From: CAYFKJ01 sp964528595
GTDB taxonomy: Bacteria > Pseudomonadota > Alphaproteobacteria > UBA2966
DNA length: 35,950 bases
Assembly: GCA_964528595.1 (NCBI GenBank)
Contig: CAZGTM010000040.1
Coordinates: 1-35,950 of the forward strand
Direction: 5' to 3'
Shown here: positions 1 through 8,310 of the stretch, one piece after another
How the letters are laid out: every line of letters starts with the position of its first letter
Position numbering within the stretch: position 1 is the first letter of the stretch
The notes under the pieces: generated by a model
What the model saw: only the letters and a program-made list of their open reading frames with translations
Databases searched by the model: none
Told to the model about the DNA's origin: nothing
Made by a program: the position numbers and the translations under genes

Positions 1-234
1 AGCTCGGATACCAGCGGAGATTCGGGCAACAGCGGGAATTCCGGTAATAGCGGGAACTCCGGCAACAGTGGGAACTCCGGCAACAGCGGCAATTCCGGCA
101 ACAGCGGCAATTCCGGCAGCAACGGTAACTCGGGTAACAGCGGAAACTCCGGAAACTCCGGAAACTCCGGGAACTCCGGTAATTCAGGCAACGGAAATTC
201 CGGTGGCGGAAATTCCGGCAAGGGTAGTTCCTAG
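1..234 (+). CDS. C-terminal end of a Gly-Asn-Ser repeat protein (5' truncated by window edge)
   Basis: Frame 1 is open from the first base to a TAG at 232-234. It encodes a tail of 19 Gly-Asn-Ser tripeptides with a few GSN, GN and GG irregularities, ending in Gly-Lys-Gly-Ser-Ser. Synonymous codons vary between copies (GGC/GGG/GGA/GGT, AAC/AAT, AGC/TCC/TCG), so the protein repeat is kept while the DNA drifts, which supports real coding. The stop lies 24 bases before the CHASE2 kinase start, so the two are probably co-transcribed. From family knowledge, FecR-domain proteins with low-complexity Gly/Asn/Ser tails often sit directly upstream of CHASE2 sensors. The FecR identity is inference only, because the domain itself lies outside the window. 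Confidence 0.7.
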   Translation, partial: SSDTSGDSGNSGNSGNSGNSGNSGNSGNSGNSGNSGNSGSNGNSGNSGNSGNSGNSGNSGNSGNGNSGGGNSGKGSS

Positions 235-258
235 TAGGGCGGGGCGGGAATTATCGGT

Positions 259-2493
259 ATGACAGCGCTTCGCATCAGCATCGTCATCTTCCTCCTGACG
301 ACCGTTCTTTATGTCGCCAACGCCTTCCGCTTTGCCGAAAACGCGCTATCGGATCTGCGTTTCGAAATCGTCCAAACGGAACCTGCGGATTCACTGGTTG
401 TGGTCAGTATCGACCCGAAGAGTCTCGCCGAGATCGGCGTCTGGCCCTGGCCCAGACGCTTTCACGCCAGCGTGCTCGAGAAACTAATCGCCGCCGGTGC
501 CGACCGAGTGGCGTTCGATATCGATTTCAGTTCCGTCTCGACGGCATCCGACGATCTGGCGCTTGAACTTGCATTGGCCAAGAGCCAGGGAAAAGTCATT
601 CTGCCCGTCTTCAAACAACAGTCGCTGATGCCCAATGGCAACCGACAGGTTGTCACGACGGCTCCGCTTGCCCGCTTCCAGCGTCACGCCGCACTGGCCT
701 CCATCAACGTCAGGCCCGACGCTGACGGCAAGGTGCGCAGGCTCGATCGTGTCGGCCTGTTGGAGGGGCGCGTCCTTCCGGTCATGGCTGTGGCATTGAC
801 CGATGAGCCTTTGTCCTTGGAGGAGGGCGCCTTCGATATCGATTTCGGCATTCGGGCGGCGCACCTGCGGCAGATCTCATTTGTCGATGTACTGGCCGGC
901 CGGTTCGAACCAAGTTCGATTTCCGGCAAACGGGTCATCATCGGCGCGACGGCGGTGGAGCTTGGCGATCAACTGGCGGTGCCGGTCCATCGTGCCCTTC
1001 CTGGTGTCGTCGTGCAGAGCCTTGGCTATATCTCTCTCTCCCAGGACAGGGCGCTGCAGCGATTGCCGCAAATCGTCACGCTGCTTCTGATACTTGGCCT
1101 GTCCTTACTGTTGGTGCCGCGTTATGCCGGTATGGGCTGGTCGGGCGGCCTGGCGTTGGCCGGCGCCGGTTCGCTGGGGATCTTCGCCGCCGGCATCGCG
1201 GTCTCCGCCCTGACGCCAATGATCGTTGAGGTCGCGCCTCTGATCTTCGTCGCCATTGCCGGTTACGGTGCGTCCCTTGTTCTGCAGATCGACCGACAGG
1301 CGCTGCGTCTCTTCATCAATACGATGTCGCTCAGACGCCAGAAAGCCCTTGGGGACGTAATTCTGGAATCGGCCGGCCATGCCATGGTGACGATCGATCA
1401 GTCAGGCCGCATCGACGTATTCAATCCCGCGGCGGAGGAGATGTTCGGCTGCAGCGCCCGCGACGTTGCGGGGCAGCCGTTTGACGAACTGTTCGTGAAG
1501 GATGACGGCAAGTACCGTGGCGACATTCTCGACCCGGGTTTGCTGGTCTACGACATTGGCCAGCCGCGTGAACTTGAGGCGGCGCGCCGGGACGGAATAA
1601 ACCTGTTCGTTGAACTTATTGTCAGACCCGTTGACGATGTCCCTTCGGATCACCCGCTGGAGAAAAGGAAAAATGTCAGGACGACCTACGTCTGCACGCT
1701 GGTCGACGTGACGAAACGGAAACAGGCTGAACTCGCCGAATACACCGCCCGCATCCAGGCACAGTCGGCCAACCGGGCCAAGTCGACTTTCCTGGCCAAC
1801 ATGAGCCACGAACTGCGGACGCCCCTGAATGCAGTTCTGGGTTTTTCCCAGCTTGCCCTCAGCGAAAAACCCGGACAGTTGAACGACCGCCAAAAAGACT
1901 ACATCGGCAGCATTTTGTCTTCGGGCCAGCATCTCTTGAGCCTCATCAACGACGTGCTCGACCTGTCCAAGATCGAATCCGACCGGTTTGAACTGCATAA
2001 GGAAATGATCGACGTGCAGTCGTTGGTCGAAAACTCGCTGCGCTTCGTCGAACACCGCGCCATCGAGGGCCAGGTCACGCTTGATACAAGGATCGACACC
2101 GACGTGATCTACGCCTGGGGGGACGAGCGCGCCATCAAACAGGTCCTGGTCAATCTTCTGAGCAACGCCGTGAAATTTACCCCGCCGGGCGGCGAAGTAA
2201 GGCTAGCGGTGGGCCGCAACGAGGGCGGCGAGCTGCAAATCGTCGTTTCTGATACCGGCGTCGGCATCCGGGCCGAGGAGATGGAGACCGTGATGGCGCC
2301 GTTCGGCCAGGCGCGCCAGGGTGTGTCCACCAATATCGAGGGCACGGGCTTGGGTCTGACGCTTGCCAAGCAACTGGTCGAAATGCACGACGGAGCCTTG
2401 GAGCTGAGAAGCGAGTTTGGCAAGGGCACCGAGGTCATGATCACGCTGCCTCAGACCGATTCCCCCAGCGAGGTCAGCTCGGCTCTTCACTGA
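259..2493 (+). CDS. CHASE2-PAS sensor histidine kinase
   Basis: A 744-aa membrane histidine kinase. An N-terminal membrane segment (about residues 5-22) is followed by an extracytoplasmic CHASE2 domain (about 30-270), including the typical DSLVVVSID and WPWPR stretches. A cluster of membrane helices (about 273-345), a PAS domain (about 365-490), HisKA and HATPase_c follow. The phospho-acceptor is His517 in NMSHELRTPLN. The ATP-binding landmarks are all present: N box NLLSNAVKF, G1 DTGVGI, F box APFGQ and G2 GTGLGL. There is no receiver domain and no adjacent response regulator, so it is an orphan kinase. It follows the GNS-repeat protein by 24 bases and probably senses an envelope or extracellular cue with it. 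The ligand is unknown. A GGDEF gene converges on it downstream. Confidence 0.93.
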   Translation: MTALRISIVIFLLTTVLYVANAFRFAENALSDLRFEIVQTEPADSLVVVSIDPKSLAEIGVWPWPRRFHASVLEKLIAAGADRVAFDIDFSSVSTASDDLALELALAKSQGKVILPVFKQQSLMPNGNRQVVTTAPLARFQRHAALASINVRPDADGKVRRLDRVGLLEGRVLPVMAVALTDEPLSLEEGAFDIDFGIRAAHLRQISFVDVLAGRFEPSSISGKRVIIGATAVELGDQLAVPVHRALPGVVVQSLGYISLSQDRALQRLPQIVTLLLILGLSLLLVPRYAGMGWSGGLALAGAGSLGIFAAGIAVSALTPMIVEVAPLIFVAIAGYGASLVLQIDRQALRLFINTMSLRRQKALGDVILESAGHAMVTIDQSGRIDVFNPAAEEMFGCSARDVAGQPFDELFVKDDGKYRGDILDPGLLVYDIGQPRELEAARRDGINLFVELIVRPVDDVPSDHPLEKRKNVRTTYVCTLVDVTKRKQAELAEYTARIQAQSANRAKSTFLANMSHELRTPLNAVLGFSQLALSEKPGQLNDRQKDYIGSILSSGQHLLSLINDVLDLSKIESDRFELHKEMIDVQSLVENSLRFVEHRAIEGQVTLDTRIDTDVIYAWGDERAIKQVLVNLLSNAVKFTPPGGEVRLAVGRNEGGELQIVVSDTGVGIRAEEMETVMAPFGQARQGVSTNIEGTGLGLTLAKQLVEMHDGALELRSEFGKGTEVMITLPQTDSPSEVSSALH

Positions 2494-2524
2494 TTATCAC
2501 CGGTTTTCCATCCCCACAAAAATA

Positions 2525-2550
2525 GGGCGCGGAGCAAAATGTCCGCGCCC
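2525..2550 (-). terminator. Rho-independent terminator of the GGDEF gene, possibly bidirectional
   Basis: A perfect 9-bp GC-rich stem (2525-2533 with 2542-2550) closes an 8-nt loop. Read on the minus strand, the stem is followed at once by TATTTTTG, which is a T-rich tract. It lies between the convergent CHASE2 kinase and GGDEF genes, just past the stop of the minus-strand GGDEF gene. Confidence 0.75.
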
Positions 2551-2586
2551 ATAATAGGTTGAGAGGGAAGGGGTGACCGGCCTCGG

Positions 2587-3294
2587 TTACTCCGCCGCCA
2601 TGGCCATGCGGCGCGAGCGCTTACGCTTTTCGTCGTACATGGCGGCGTCGGCCATGCGCAGAACTTCCGATTCGCTGCTGTCCGCATCGTAAGGCGCGGC
2701 GCCGAAACTGGCTTGGATGGGGATGCGCAGGCCGCCGTATTTGGCGTGTGCCGCGGCCAGGATGCCCTGCAGCTTGCGGGTGCGGAAGAGGCCTTCGGCA
2801 GCGCTTGTGTGGGTCAGGATGACGGCAAATTCATCGCCGCCCAGACGGGCGACGATATCGGAGCCCCGGGTGTTTTCAATCAACAGTTTGGCGACGCGCT
2901 TCAATACGGCATCGCCTGCTTCATGGCCGTGATTGTCGTTGGTGGGTTTGAAATCGTCGAGGTCAATGTAAACCAGCACGCCTGAATCGCCGTGGCGCTT
3001 GGCGCCGGAAAGTGTCCGTGAAAGGTGTTCGTCGAAACCGCGGCGGTTGGTCAAACCGGTCAGGGGATCGGTCTGAACCTGCGATTCCAGCATCGCGATG
3101 CGCCGTTTTTGCTCGGCCAGGCGGATTTCGGCGGTGGTGACGATGTCGAGCGCCTGCTCAAGGAGTTGCCAGGGCTGTTTGCGGGTGATCGCCGTGCGAT
3201 CGCGCAAACCTTTGCGCAGGATGGCGGCCAGCTGACCGGCGGTGAGGGGTTGACCGACTTCAAGACCGTCGAGAGTGGCGAGCGAAGCTTCCAT
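2587..3294 (-). CDS. Diguanylate cyclase (GGDEF domain)
   Basis: A 235-aa soluble protein that should make the second messenger c-di-GMP from two GTP. An N-terminal helical segment of about 95 residues, of no family I recognise, precedes one GGDEF domain. The active-site motif is intact (GGDEF, residues 152-156), as are the upstream DPLTGLTNRRGF and the metal/GTP segment KPTNDNHGHEAGD. An RGSD inhibitory I-site sits five residues before the GGDEF motif, so product inhibition is expected. No membrane segment or EAL domain is present. The ATG has AGAGGT about 6 nt upstream. It is a single-gene unit with its own terminator, and an AT-rich candidate promoter lies at about 3380-3421. Confidence 0.92.
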   Translation of the reverse strand: MEASLATLDGLEVGQPLTAGQLAAILRKGLRDRTAITRKQPWQLLEQALDIVTTAEIRLAEQKRRIAMLESQVQTDPLTGLTNRRGFDEHLSRTLSGAKRHGDSGVLVYIDLDDFKPTNDNHGHEAGDAVLKRVAKLLIENTRGSDIVARLGGDEFAVILTHTSAAEGLFRTRKLQGILAAAHAKYGGLRIPIQASFGAAPYDADSSESEVLRMADAAMYDEKRKRSRRMAMAAE

Positions 3295-3379
3295 TACTGA
3301 ACCTCTTTGTCGAGCGGTGGAAGGGCCATCCTTCCGCCGAAAATTACTGTGCGCGGGAAGCTTCGCAATCCCCGTGCCA

Positions 3380-3421
3380 GGAATTTAATTCATAATTATC
3401 AAATAGTTAGAGTATGTTAAC
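3380..3421 (-). promoter_or_regulatory. AT-rich candidate promoter of the GGDEF gene
   Basis: About 40 bases of strongly AT-rich sequence stand out from the GC-rich surroundings in the 199-bp gap upstream of the minus-strand cyclase gene. Reading leftwards, a TTAACA hexamer is followed 14-17 bases later by GATAAT/AATTAT-like hexamers. Neither is a full consensus match. The rest of this gap (3295-3493) holds no ORF that looks real. Confidence 0.3.
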
Positions 3422-3493
3422 CGGGCAATTTTTACCCAGCCGACGCCCCCAGCCCGGACATTTTTGCCGGGTGGATCAGCCCCGTATCCGGCG

Positions 3494-4465
3494 TTACAGC
3501 GGCGTTAGCGGGTCCTTTCCCGCAAACACCGCATCCAGGTTGTCGACGGCGCAAAAGCCCATGGCGTTGCGCGTTTCCACCGTGGCGCTGCCGACGTGAG
3601 GCAGGAGGAAGACGTTGGGCAGCTCGCGGTAGGCCGGATTGATGTTCGGCTCGCCCGTGAAGACGTCCAGACCGGCGGCGCGGACCTTGCCCGAGCGCAG
3701 CGCCGCGATCAGGGCGTCGTCGTCCACCAGGTCGCCGCGCGCCGTATTGACGACGAGGGCGCCGTCGGGCAACAGGGCGATGCGCTCGGCGTTCAGGAAT
3801 TTGCTGGTTTCCGGCGTAAGCGGTGCATGAATGGAAAGTACGTCGGAAATTTTCAGCAGGCTTTCCGCGTCCTCATGGTAGGTGGCGTTGCCGGCGTAGG
3901 CTTCCGCTTCAGCATCGAGGCGGTTACGGTTGTAGTAGTGCACCTCCATGTCGAAGGCTGCGGCGCGATGGGCCAGGGATTGTCCGATGCGGCCCATGCC
4001 GAAGACGCCCAGGCGCTTGCGCTCGATGTCGGTGCCCAGCATGAAATCGAGAGCAGATCCTTCCCACCGGTCATCGCGCACCAGGCTAAAGCCCTCGTTG
4101 GCCCGCCGGGCGGCGGCCAGGATAAGCAGCATGCCGATATCCGATGTCGCTTCCGTCAGAACGTCAGGGGTGTTGGTGACGATAATGCCACGCGATTTGG
4201 CGGCCGGCACATCGATGTGTTCGTAGCCGACGGAAACCGTGGCGATTATCTTAACGCTGTCGGGCAATTCGGCGATCACATCGGGCGTCATTTTTTCCGA
4301 CGAGGTGATGACCAATCCGTCACAGCCGGACGCCGCCGCCGGAAGACCCGCCGCGTCGTGCATTTCGTCGGCCTGATTGAGTTGCGCGTTGTAGTCGCGC
4401 GCGAGGCGTGCCGCGACATCTTCCGGCACGCGTCGGGTCACGAGAATAGTCGGTTTTTCACTCAT
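3494..4465 (-). CDS. D-2-hydroxyacid dehydrogenase (glyoxylate/hydroxypyruvate reductase type)
   Basis: A 323-aa NAD(P)-dependent 2-hydroxyacid dehydrogenase that should interconvert a 2-oxoacid such as glyoxylate or hydroxypyruvate and its D-2-hydroxyacid. The Rossmann nucleotide-binding motif GMGRIG is at residues 156-161. The catalytic triad is complete: Arg243 in NTARGDLVD, Glu272 in GLDVFTGEP and His290 in LLPHVGSAT. The length fits the family. The ATG is preceded by GGGGAG at a good distance. It runs opposite to the eipB gene with a short divergent spacer. The exact substrate cannot be read from sequence; glyoxylate reductase (GyaR-like) is the closest general assignment. Confidence 0.9.
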   Translation of the reverse strand: MSEKPTILVTRRVPEDVAARLARDYNAQLNQADEMHDAAGLPAAASGCDGLVITSSEKMTPDVIAELPDSVKIIATVSVGYEHIDVPAAKSRGIIVTNTPDVLTEATSDIGMLLILAAARRANEGFSLVRDDRWEGSALDFMLGTDIERKRLGVFGMGRIGQSLAHRAAAFDMEVHYYNRNRLDAEAEAYAGNATYHEDAESLLKISDVLSIHAPLTPETSKFLNAERIALLPDGALVVNTARGDLVDDDALIAALRSGKVRAAGLDVFTGEPNINPAYRELPNVFLLPHVGSATVETRNAMGFCAVDNLDAVFAGKDPLTPL

Positions 4466-4541
4466 TGGGCTCCCCTGTTTACGGAACCTTATACCGTCGC
4501 ACTCCCTATCGCCAGGGTTCGAATGCCGCTAGTCTAGAGTT

Positions 4542-5363
4542 ATGAAAAACTCATGTCACAAGCGCCGCCGCATTGGGTTTGGCGCGGCGGCGTTCGCCGT
4601 TCTTGCCTTTACGTATACGCAGGCGACGGCCTTCCAACTGCTTTCCCACCGGGCCGTCTACGACCTCTCCTTGGCCCCGGGACCAGCCGGCAACATCGTC
4701 GACGTATCGGGCCGCATGGTGCTGGAATGGGCCGATGCCTGCGAAGGCTACACGACGCAACAACGGATGCTGATGCGCGTGCTGCGCAATGACGGCGGCG
4801 ACGTGGAGAGCGATTTTCGCGTTTCCGCCTGGGAGTCCAAAAACGGCGAAACCTTCCGCTTCGATGTCAGCAACATCGTTGCCGGCGGGGCGCCGGAAAA
4901 ATTCAAGGGACGGGCGGACCGGACCTCGAGTTTGGCCCAGGCGGTCTTTCAAAGTCCGAGCGACCTCAGCCTGGATCTGCCGAAGAAGATCGTTTTTCCC
5001 AGCGAGCATATCGCCCGTATTATCGACGGCGCCTTGGCCGGCGAGAAACGGATATCTGTGCCTTTGTTCGATGGGACGGGTGAAGACGGGCTGTTTGAAG
5101 CCGTCGGATTCATACTCGGGCAGGCCGAAGTTTCGGCGCCGGAGGTAACCGCCCTGGCGGATGGCGCCCTGAAGGATGTTCCGGCCTGGAACCTGCGCCT
5201 GTCTTTCTTCGACCTCAAGACAAACGACAGTCTGCCGGTCTACGAAGTGAGCCTGCGGCTGTTCGCCAACGGCATCGCTGACCGCTTGGTGCTGGATTAT
5301 GACGACTTTGCCGTCGCCGGGCGCTTGACGGGGCTGGAACGGGTTTCGTCGCCGAGTTGCTAA
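4542..5363 (+). CDS. eipB: EipB/DUF1849 periplasmic envelope-integrity protein
   Basis: A 273-aa exported protein. An Arg/Lys-rich N-terminus followed by a hydrophobic stretch ending near ATAFQ is a signal peptide. The mature start, LLSHRAVYDLSL, is the hallmark of the DUF1849 family, whose Brucella member EipB is a periplasmic beta-spiral protein needed for envelope integrity. Two cysteines remain: Cys67 in DACEGY and the very last residue, Cys273. The family is known for one conserved disulfide linking an early cysteine to a C-terminal one, and this pair fits. The gene overlaps the 3' end of the convergent ROK kinase gene by 4 bases. The symbol rests on family recognition only. Confidence 0.85.
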   Translation: MKNSCHKRRRIGFGAAAFAVLAFTYTQATAFQLLSHRAVYDLSLAPGPAGNIVDVSGRMVLEWADACEGYTTQQRMLMRVLRNDGGDVESDFRVSAWESKNGETFRFDVSNIVAGGAPEKFKGRADRTSSLAQAVFQSPSDLSLDLPKKIVFPSEHIARIIDGALAGEKRISVPLFDGTGEDGLFEAVGFILGQAEVSAPEVTALADGALKDVPAWNLRLSFFDLKTNDSLPVYEVSLRLFANGIADRLVLDYDDFAVAGRLTGLERVSSPSC

Positions 5364-6289
5364 CCCGCCGTCTCTTCGTCGTCCCACAGCCAAGCAGCAC
5401 CGCGGACGCCGCTGGAATCGCCGTGAACGTGACGCGCCAGCCGGGTTGAGAGTTCCTCGCCGAAAACCAAATCACCCATCAGATCCGGAACGGTCCGGTA
5501 AATGCGGTCGATATTGGATAGGCCGCCGCCAAGGACGATAACGTCCGGATCGATTATCGTCACGATCATGGACAGAGATTTTGCCAGACGCCGTTCGAAG
5601 CGCTCCAAGGTAGCGTTCGCCTCGGCGTCGCCGGCCTCGTCCAGAGCGGCAATTTCCTCGGCCTTGATCTTGTGACCCGTGATCAGGGCGTGATCGCGCG
5701 CCAAACCGGTGCCTGAAAGGTAAAGCTCAAGACAGTTATCGCGGCCGCAATAGCAGCTCACGGGCGGCGTTTCGCTGTCGTCCGGCCAGGGTACGGGGAT
5801 GTGGCCCCACTCACCGGCAATGGCATTGGCGCCCTCGATGACTTTGCGGTCGATGACGATGCCGGCACCACAGCCGGTGCCGAGGATGCCGCCGAAGACA
5901 ACCTTGGTGTCCTTCGCCGCGCCATCGACCGCCTCGGACAACGCGAAACAGTTTGCGTCGTTGGCTAGTTTAACCGGCCGGTCCAGAGCCCGAGCAAGAT
6001 CCTGTTCCAGCGGGTGACCCATCAACCAGGTCGAATTGGCGTGTTTGACCAGTCCGGTGGCCGGGGAAACCATGCCTGGGATAGCGACGCCGACGCTCCC
6101 CGTTCCGCCGACTTTGTCTTCAACGGCGCGAATCAATCCGCTGACCGCGTCGACGGTCGCGTGATAGTCATCGCGCGGACTGGCCATGCGTTGACGCACG
6201 ACAATGGCGCCGTCCGGATCAAGTACTGCCGCCTCAATTTTTGTACCGCCGAGGTCGACACCGATGCGGAAACGTTGTTGATTAGACAT
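5360..6289 (-). CDS. ROK-family sugar kinase (fructokinase / N-acetylglucosamine kinase type)
   Basis: A 309-aa cytoplasmic kinase expected to phosphorylate a hexose or amino sugar with ATP. The N-terminal phosphate loop DLGGTK is at residues 12-17. The catalytic base is Asp111 in NDANCFALSE. The ROK zinc site is complete: His163 in GEWGHIPVPWP, and Cys179, Cys181 and Cys186 in CYCGRDNC. There is no N-terminal DNA-binding domain, so it is a kinase and not a ROK repressor. The GHIPVPWP context resembles Mak/NagK-type enzymes, but the substrate is not certain. It is divergent from the PAS kinase across a 104-bp region carrying repeated TTAGAC hexamers. Confidence 0.9.
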   Translation of the reverse strand: MSNQQRFRIGVDLGGTKIEAAVLDPDGAIVVRQRMASPRDDYHATVDAVSGLIRAVEDKVGGTGSVGVAIPGMVSPATGLVKHANSTWLMGHPLEQDLARALDRPVKLANDANCFALSEAVDGAAKDTKVVFGGILGTGCGAGIVIDRKVIEGANAIAGEWGHIPVPWPDDSETPPVSCYCGRDNCLELYLSGTGLARDHALITGHKIKAEEIAALDEAGDAEANATLERFERRLAKSLSMIVTIIDPDVIVLGGGLSNIDRIYRTVPDLMGDLVFGEELSTRLARHVHGDSSGVRGAAWLWDDEETAG

Positions 6290-6324
6290 GTTTCGTTCTA
6301 TCCGACTCTTGAAGCCACAGATTG

Positions 6325-6391
6325 GTCTAACTAGTCTGTATTAGACGTATTGCAGCATCAGGCCGACCTTTCAATCGAGCCGTATTAGACG
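6325..6391. promoter_or_regulatory. Candidate operator region with TTAGAC/GTCTAA repeats
   Basis: In the divergent spacer between the ROK kinase and the PAS kinase, GTCTAA (6325-6330) and TTAGAC (6341-6346) form an inverted pair with a 10-bp spacer. The ten-base GTATTAGACG occurs at 6338-6347 and again exactly at 6382-6391. The last copy ends two bases before the kinase ATG, where a ribosome-binding site would be expected. A further TTAGAC at 6282-6287 is explained by the ROK start codons (Met-Ser-Asn). The regulator is unknown. Confidence 0.35.
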
Positions 6392-6393
6392 AA

Positions 6394-7581
6394 ATGACGA
6401 CCAAGCCTTCAACATCCCAAACGGCGCAGGAAAAAGAATTTCCAGCGACGCCGGTGGAATCGGAGGGCTTACGGTCAGAATCCTTCTTCGGTTTGGTCGA
6501 AAATTCACCCGACGGAGTCTTCGTTCATGATGGCGACAGAATTCTTTACGCCAATCCGGCGGCGGCGGCGCTGACCGGGGCGTCCGGTCCCGCGGAGCTC
6601 GTCGGGCGTACAATTTATCAGTTCTTTCATTCCAGCAGCGAAGGCCCAACAAGCCATCCCGATGCCGAGCTGGCCGAGGCGTTTGCCCACGTCGATCCGG
6701 TGGAAATGAAAATTTTGCGGGCTGACGGGCAATACCTCGACGTGGAACTCTACAACGTCGGCGTGGAATTTCGCGGCAAGCCGGCATTTCAAACGATCAT
6801 GTGGGATATTTCCGGCCGCGCATTCCGCGAGACCGAATTCGTTTCAGCCAAAGCCGCCGCGGATATTGCCCAGCGTTCCAAGGAGAGCTTTCTGGCCAAT
6901 ATGAGCCACGAACTCAGGACACCGCTCAACGCGATTATCGGATTTTCCGAAATCATGCAGTCCGGCATTGCCGGCGACCTTAAAGACAAGCAATCCGAGT
7001 ATGTTGGATTGATCCACGAGTCGGGCCGCCAACTGATGGGCCTGATAAACGATATTCTCGAATTGTCCAAGTCCGTTGCCGGAACCAACACGCTCGACGA
7101 GACGAATATCGAACTCTCCGAGTTGATCACCGACGTCGTACGTTTTTTCTCGGTTCAAGCGATTGAGGTCGGTGTTGACGTCATCGTGAAAAACACCGAA
7201 CCCTCGCTGGGTATTCGGGGTGACCAAAGAATGATACGGCAGCTCCTTATTGCCCTTTTATCCAACAGCATCAAATTCACGCCGCGCGGCGGGCGGGTGG
7301 TAATTTCCGTCGAGGCGCTGGATGAGGCTCTTGTTCTTCGCGTCTCCGACTCGGGCATCGGCATCGCTGAAAAGGATATCCCCAAGGCGCTTTCAACGTT
7401 CGAGCAACTGGATGATTCACGGGCCCGAAGATTTGAAGGTACGGGACTGGGGTTGCCGCTGGTCAAGGCCTTGTCCGAATTGCACGACGCGGAAATCGAA
7501 ATTTTCGGCCAGGTCGATCAGGGGACGGACGTAAGAATTCGTTTTCCGCCCGAACGGGTCGTTTCGTCCAGACCGGGATAA
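6394..7581 (+). CDS. Soluble PAS sensor histidine kinase (PleC/DivJ-like core)
   Basis: A 395-aa cytoplasmic histidine kinase without membrane segments. A PAS domain (about residues 28-145, beginning SFFGLVENSPDGVFV) is followed by HisKA with His172 in NMSHELRTPLN and by HATPase_c (N box LLSNSIKF, G1 DSGIGI, G2 GTGLGL). The HisKA stretch with IHESGRQLMGLINDILELSK resembles the DivJ/PleC/PdhS group that signals to DivK in alphaproteobacteria, and divK lies about 1.2 kb downstream. No response regulator is adjacent. The ATG has no recognisable ribosome-binding site; a TTAGAC repeat occupies that position, so translation may be leaderless or weak. The DivK link is inference. Confidence 0.9.
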   Translation: MTTKPSTSQTAQEKEFPATPVESEGLRSESFFGLVENSPDGVFVHDGDRILYANPAAAALTGASGPAELVGRTIYQFFHSSSEGPTSHPDAELAEAFAHVDPVEMKILRADGQYLDVELYNVGVEFRGKPAFQTIMWDISGRAFRETEFVSAKAAADIAQRSKESFLANMSHELRTPLNAIIGFSEIMQSGIAGDLKDKQSEYVGLIHESGRQLMGLINDILELSKSVAGTNTLDETNIELSELITDVVRFFSVQAIEVGVDVIVKNTEPSLGIRGDQRMIRQLLIALLSNSIKFTPRGGRVVISVEALDEALVLRVSDSGIGIAEKDIPKALSTFEQLDDSRARRFEGTGLGLPLVKALSELHDAEIEIFGQVDQGTDVRIRFPPERVVSSRPG

Positions 7582-7608
7582 TCGGCCGGAGTTTTCAACA
7601 ACCCGAAA

Positions 7609-8298
7609 TTAAAATCCAAATGATTTCAGATGGTTATTGATCGTCTGTTCGATCTCGGACCACGAATCCAGGCGATGGTGGCAGTGCTCTGCCGGGCCGA
7701 TCAATGTTCTGAGCCGGGGGTGGGCAATGAATTGCAATCGCATGACATGCTCGGCTGCTTCGGCGACCGATTTATGATTGTGTGGAATATCGTCGATGAA
7801 TATCGCCGGCGCTGAGGCATGCCGCGTCAATTCCCGCACGGCGGGTCCCTTCAGGCCGTCGTTGGCGATCAGGGGATAATCCAGATCGTTTCGCCGCAAA
7901 CATCTGGCGCGCGCTTCCCGGGCCTTTTCCGGAACGTTGGAGAGAACGACGACCTGCGCACGCTTGGAGAGCTTGGAGAGGACGTCCGCCGCATCGGGAA
8001 CCGCTTCCAGATGATCGGCGCATTCCGCGAAAAATGACGCCAGCATTTCGCGCACTTCCGGGTAGTCGAGGACTTCATCGGTTTTGGCATTTCGGACGTT
8101 GCCCGTGATGGCGTATGAGGCCCACTCGAAACGCATGCCGTTGCGCTCGATAAAATCCACCAGCGCCGCCATGAACTGAAACAGAACTTCGTCGGCGTCG
8201 GCGATAATCAAGGGCAGGGACGGATCCAGATTGAGTTCGTGGATGCGCTCGAAGACGCCTTCCGCCAGCTCCTGTTCAATTGGTGCGGGATTAGACAT
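7609..8298 (-). CDS. HAD-superfamily hydrolase-like protein
   Basis: A 229-aa protein with all four haloacid-dehalogenase motifs in order: motif I Asp34/Asp36 in ADADEVLF, motif II Ser120 in VVVLSNVP, motif III Lys150 in GLKGP, and motif IV Asp169/Asp170 in IFIDDIPHN. It should be a soluble, Mg-dependent phosphatase or related enzyme with a helical cap between motifs I and II. The substrate cannot be predicted. It lies 12 bases downstream of the DUF3572 gene on the same strand, so the two probably form an operon divergent from divK-pleD. The 3' end faces the PAS kinase with no clear terminator hairpin between them. Confidence 0.82.
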   Translation of the reverse strand: MSNPAPIEQELAEGVFERIHELNLDPSLPLIIADADEVLFQFMAALVDFIERNGMRFEWASYAITGNVRNAKTDEVLDYPEVREMLASFFAECADHLEAVPDAADVLSKLSKRAQVVVLSNVPEKAREARARCLRRNDLDYPLIANDGLKGPAVRELTRHASAPAIFIDDIPHNHKSVAEAAEHVMRLQFIAHPRLRTLIGPAEHCHHRLDSWSEIEQTINNHLKSFGF

Positions 8299-8310
8299 GA
8301 CGCAATACCT

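Noticed and set aside
1..234. CRISPR or satellite repeat at the left edge
   Set aside because: The repeats are direct 9-base codon triplets with no spacers and third-position drift; they encode a Gly-Asn-Ser tail.
3596..4537. 313-aa open frame opposite the hydroxyacid dehydrogenase
   Set aside because: Antisense shadow with no motifs, while the dehydrogenase has a complete active site.
4551..5393. 280-aa open frame opposite eipB
   Set aside because: Antisense shadow; eipB has a signal peptide, the family motif and the cysteine pair.
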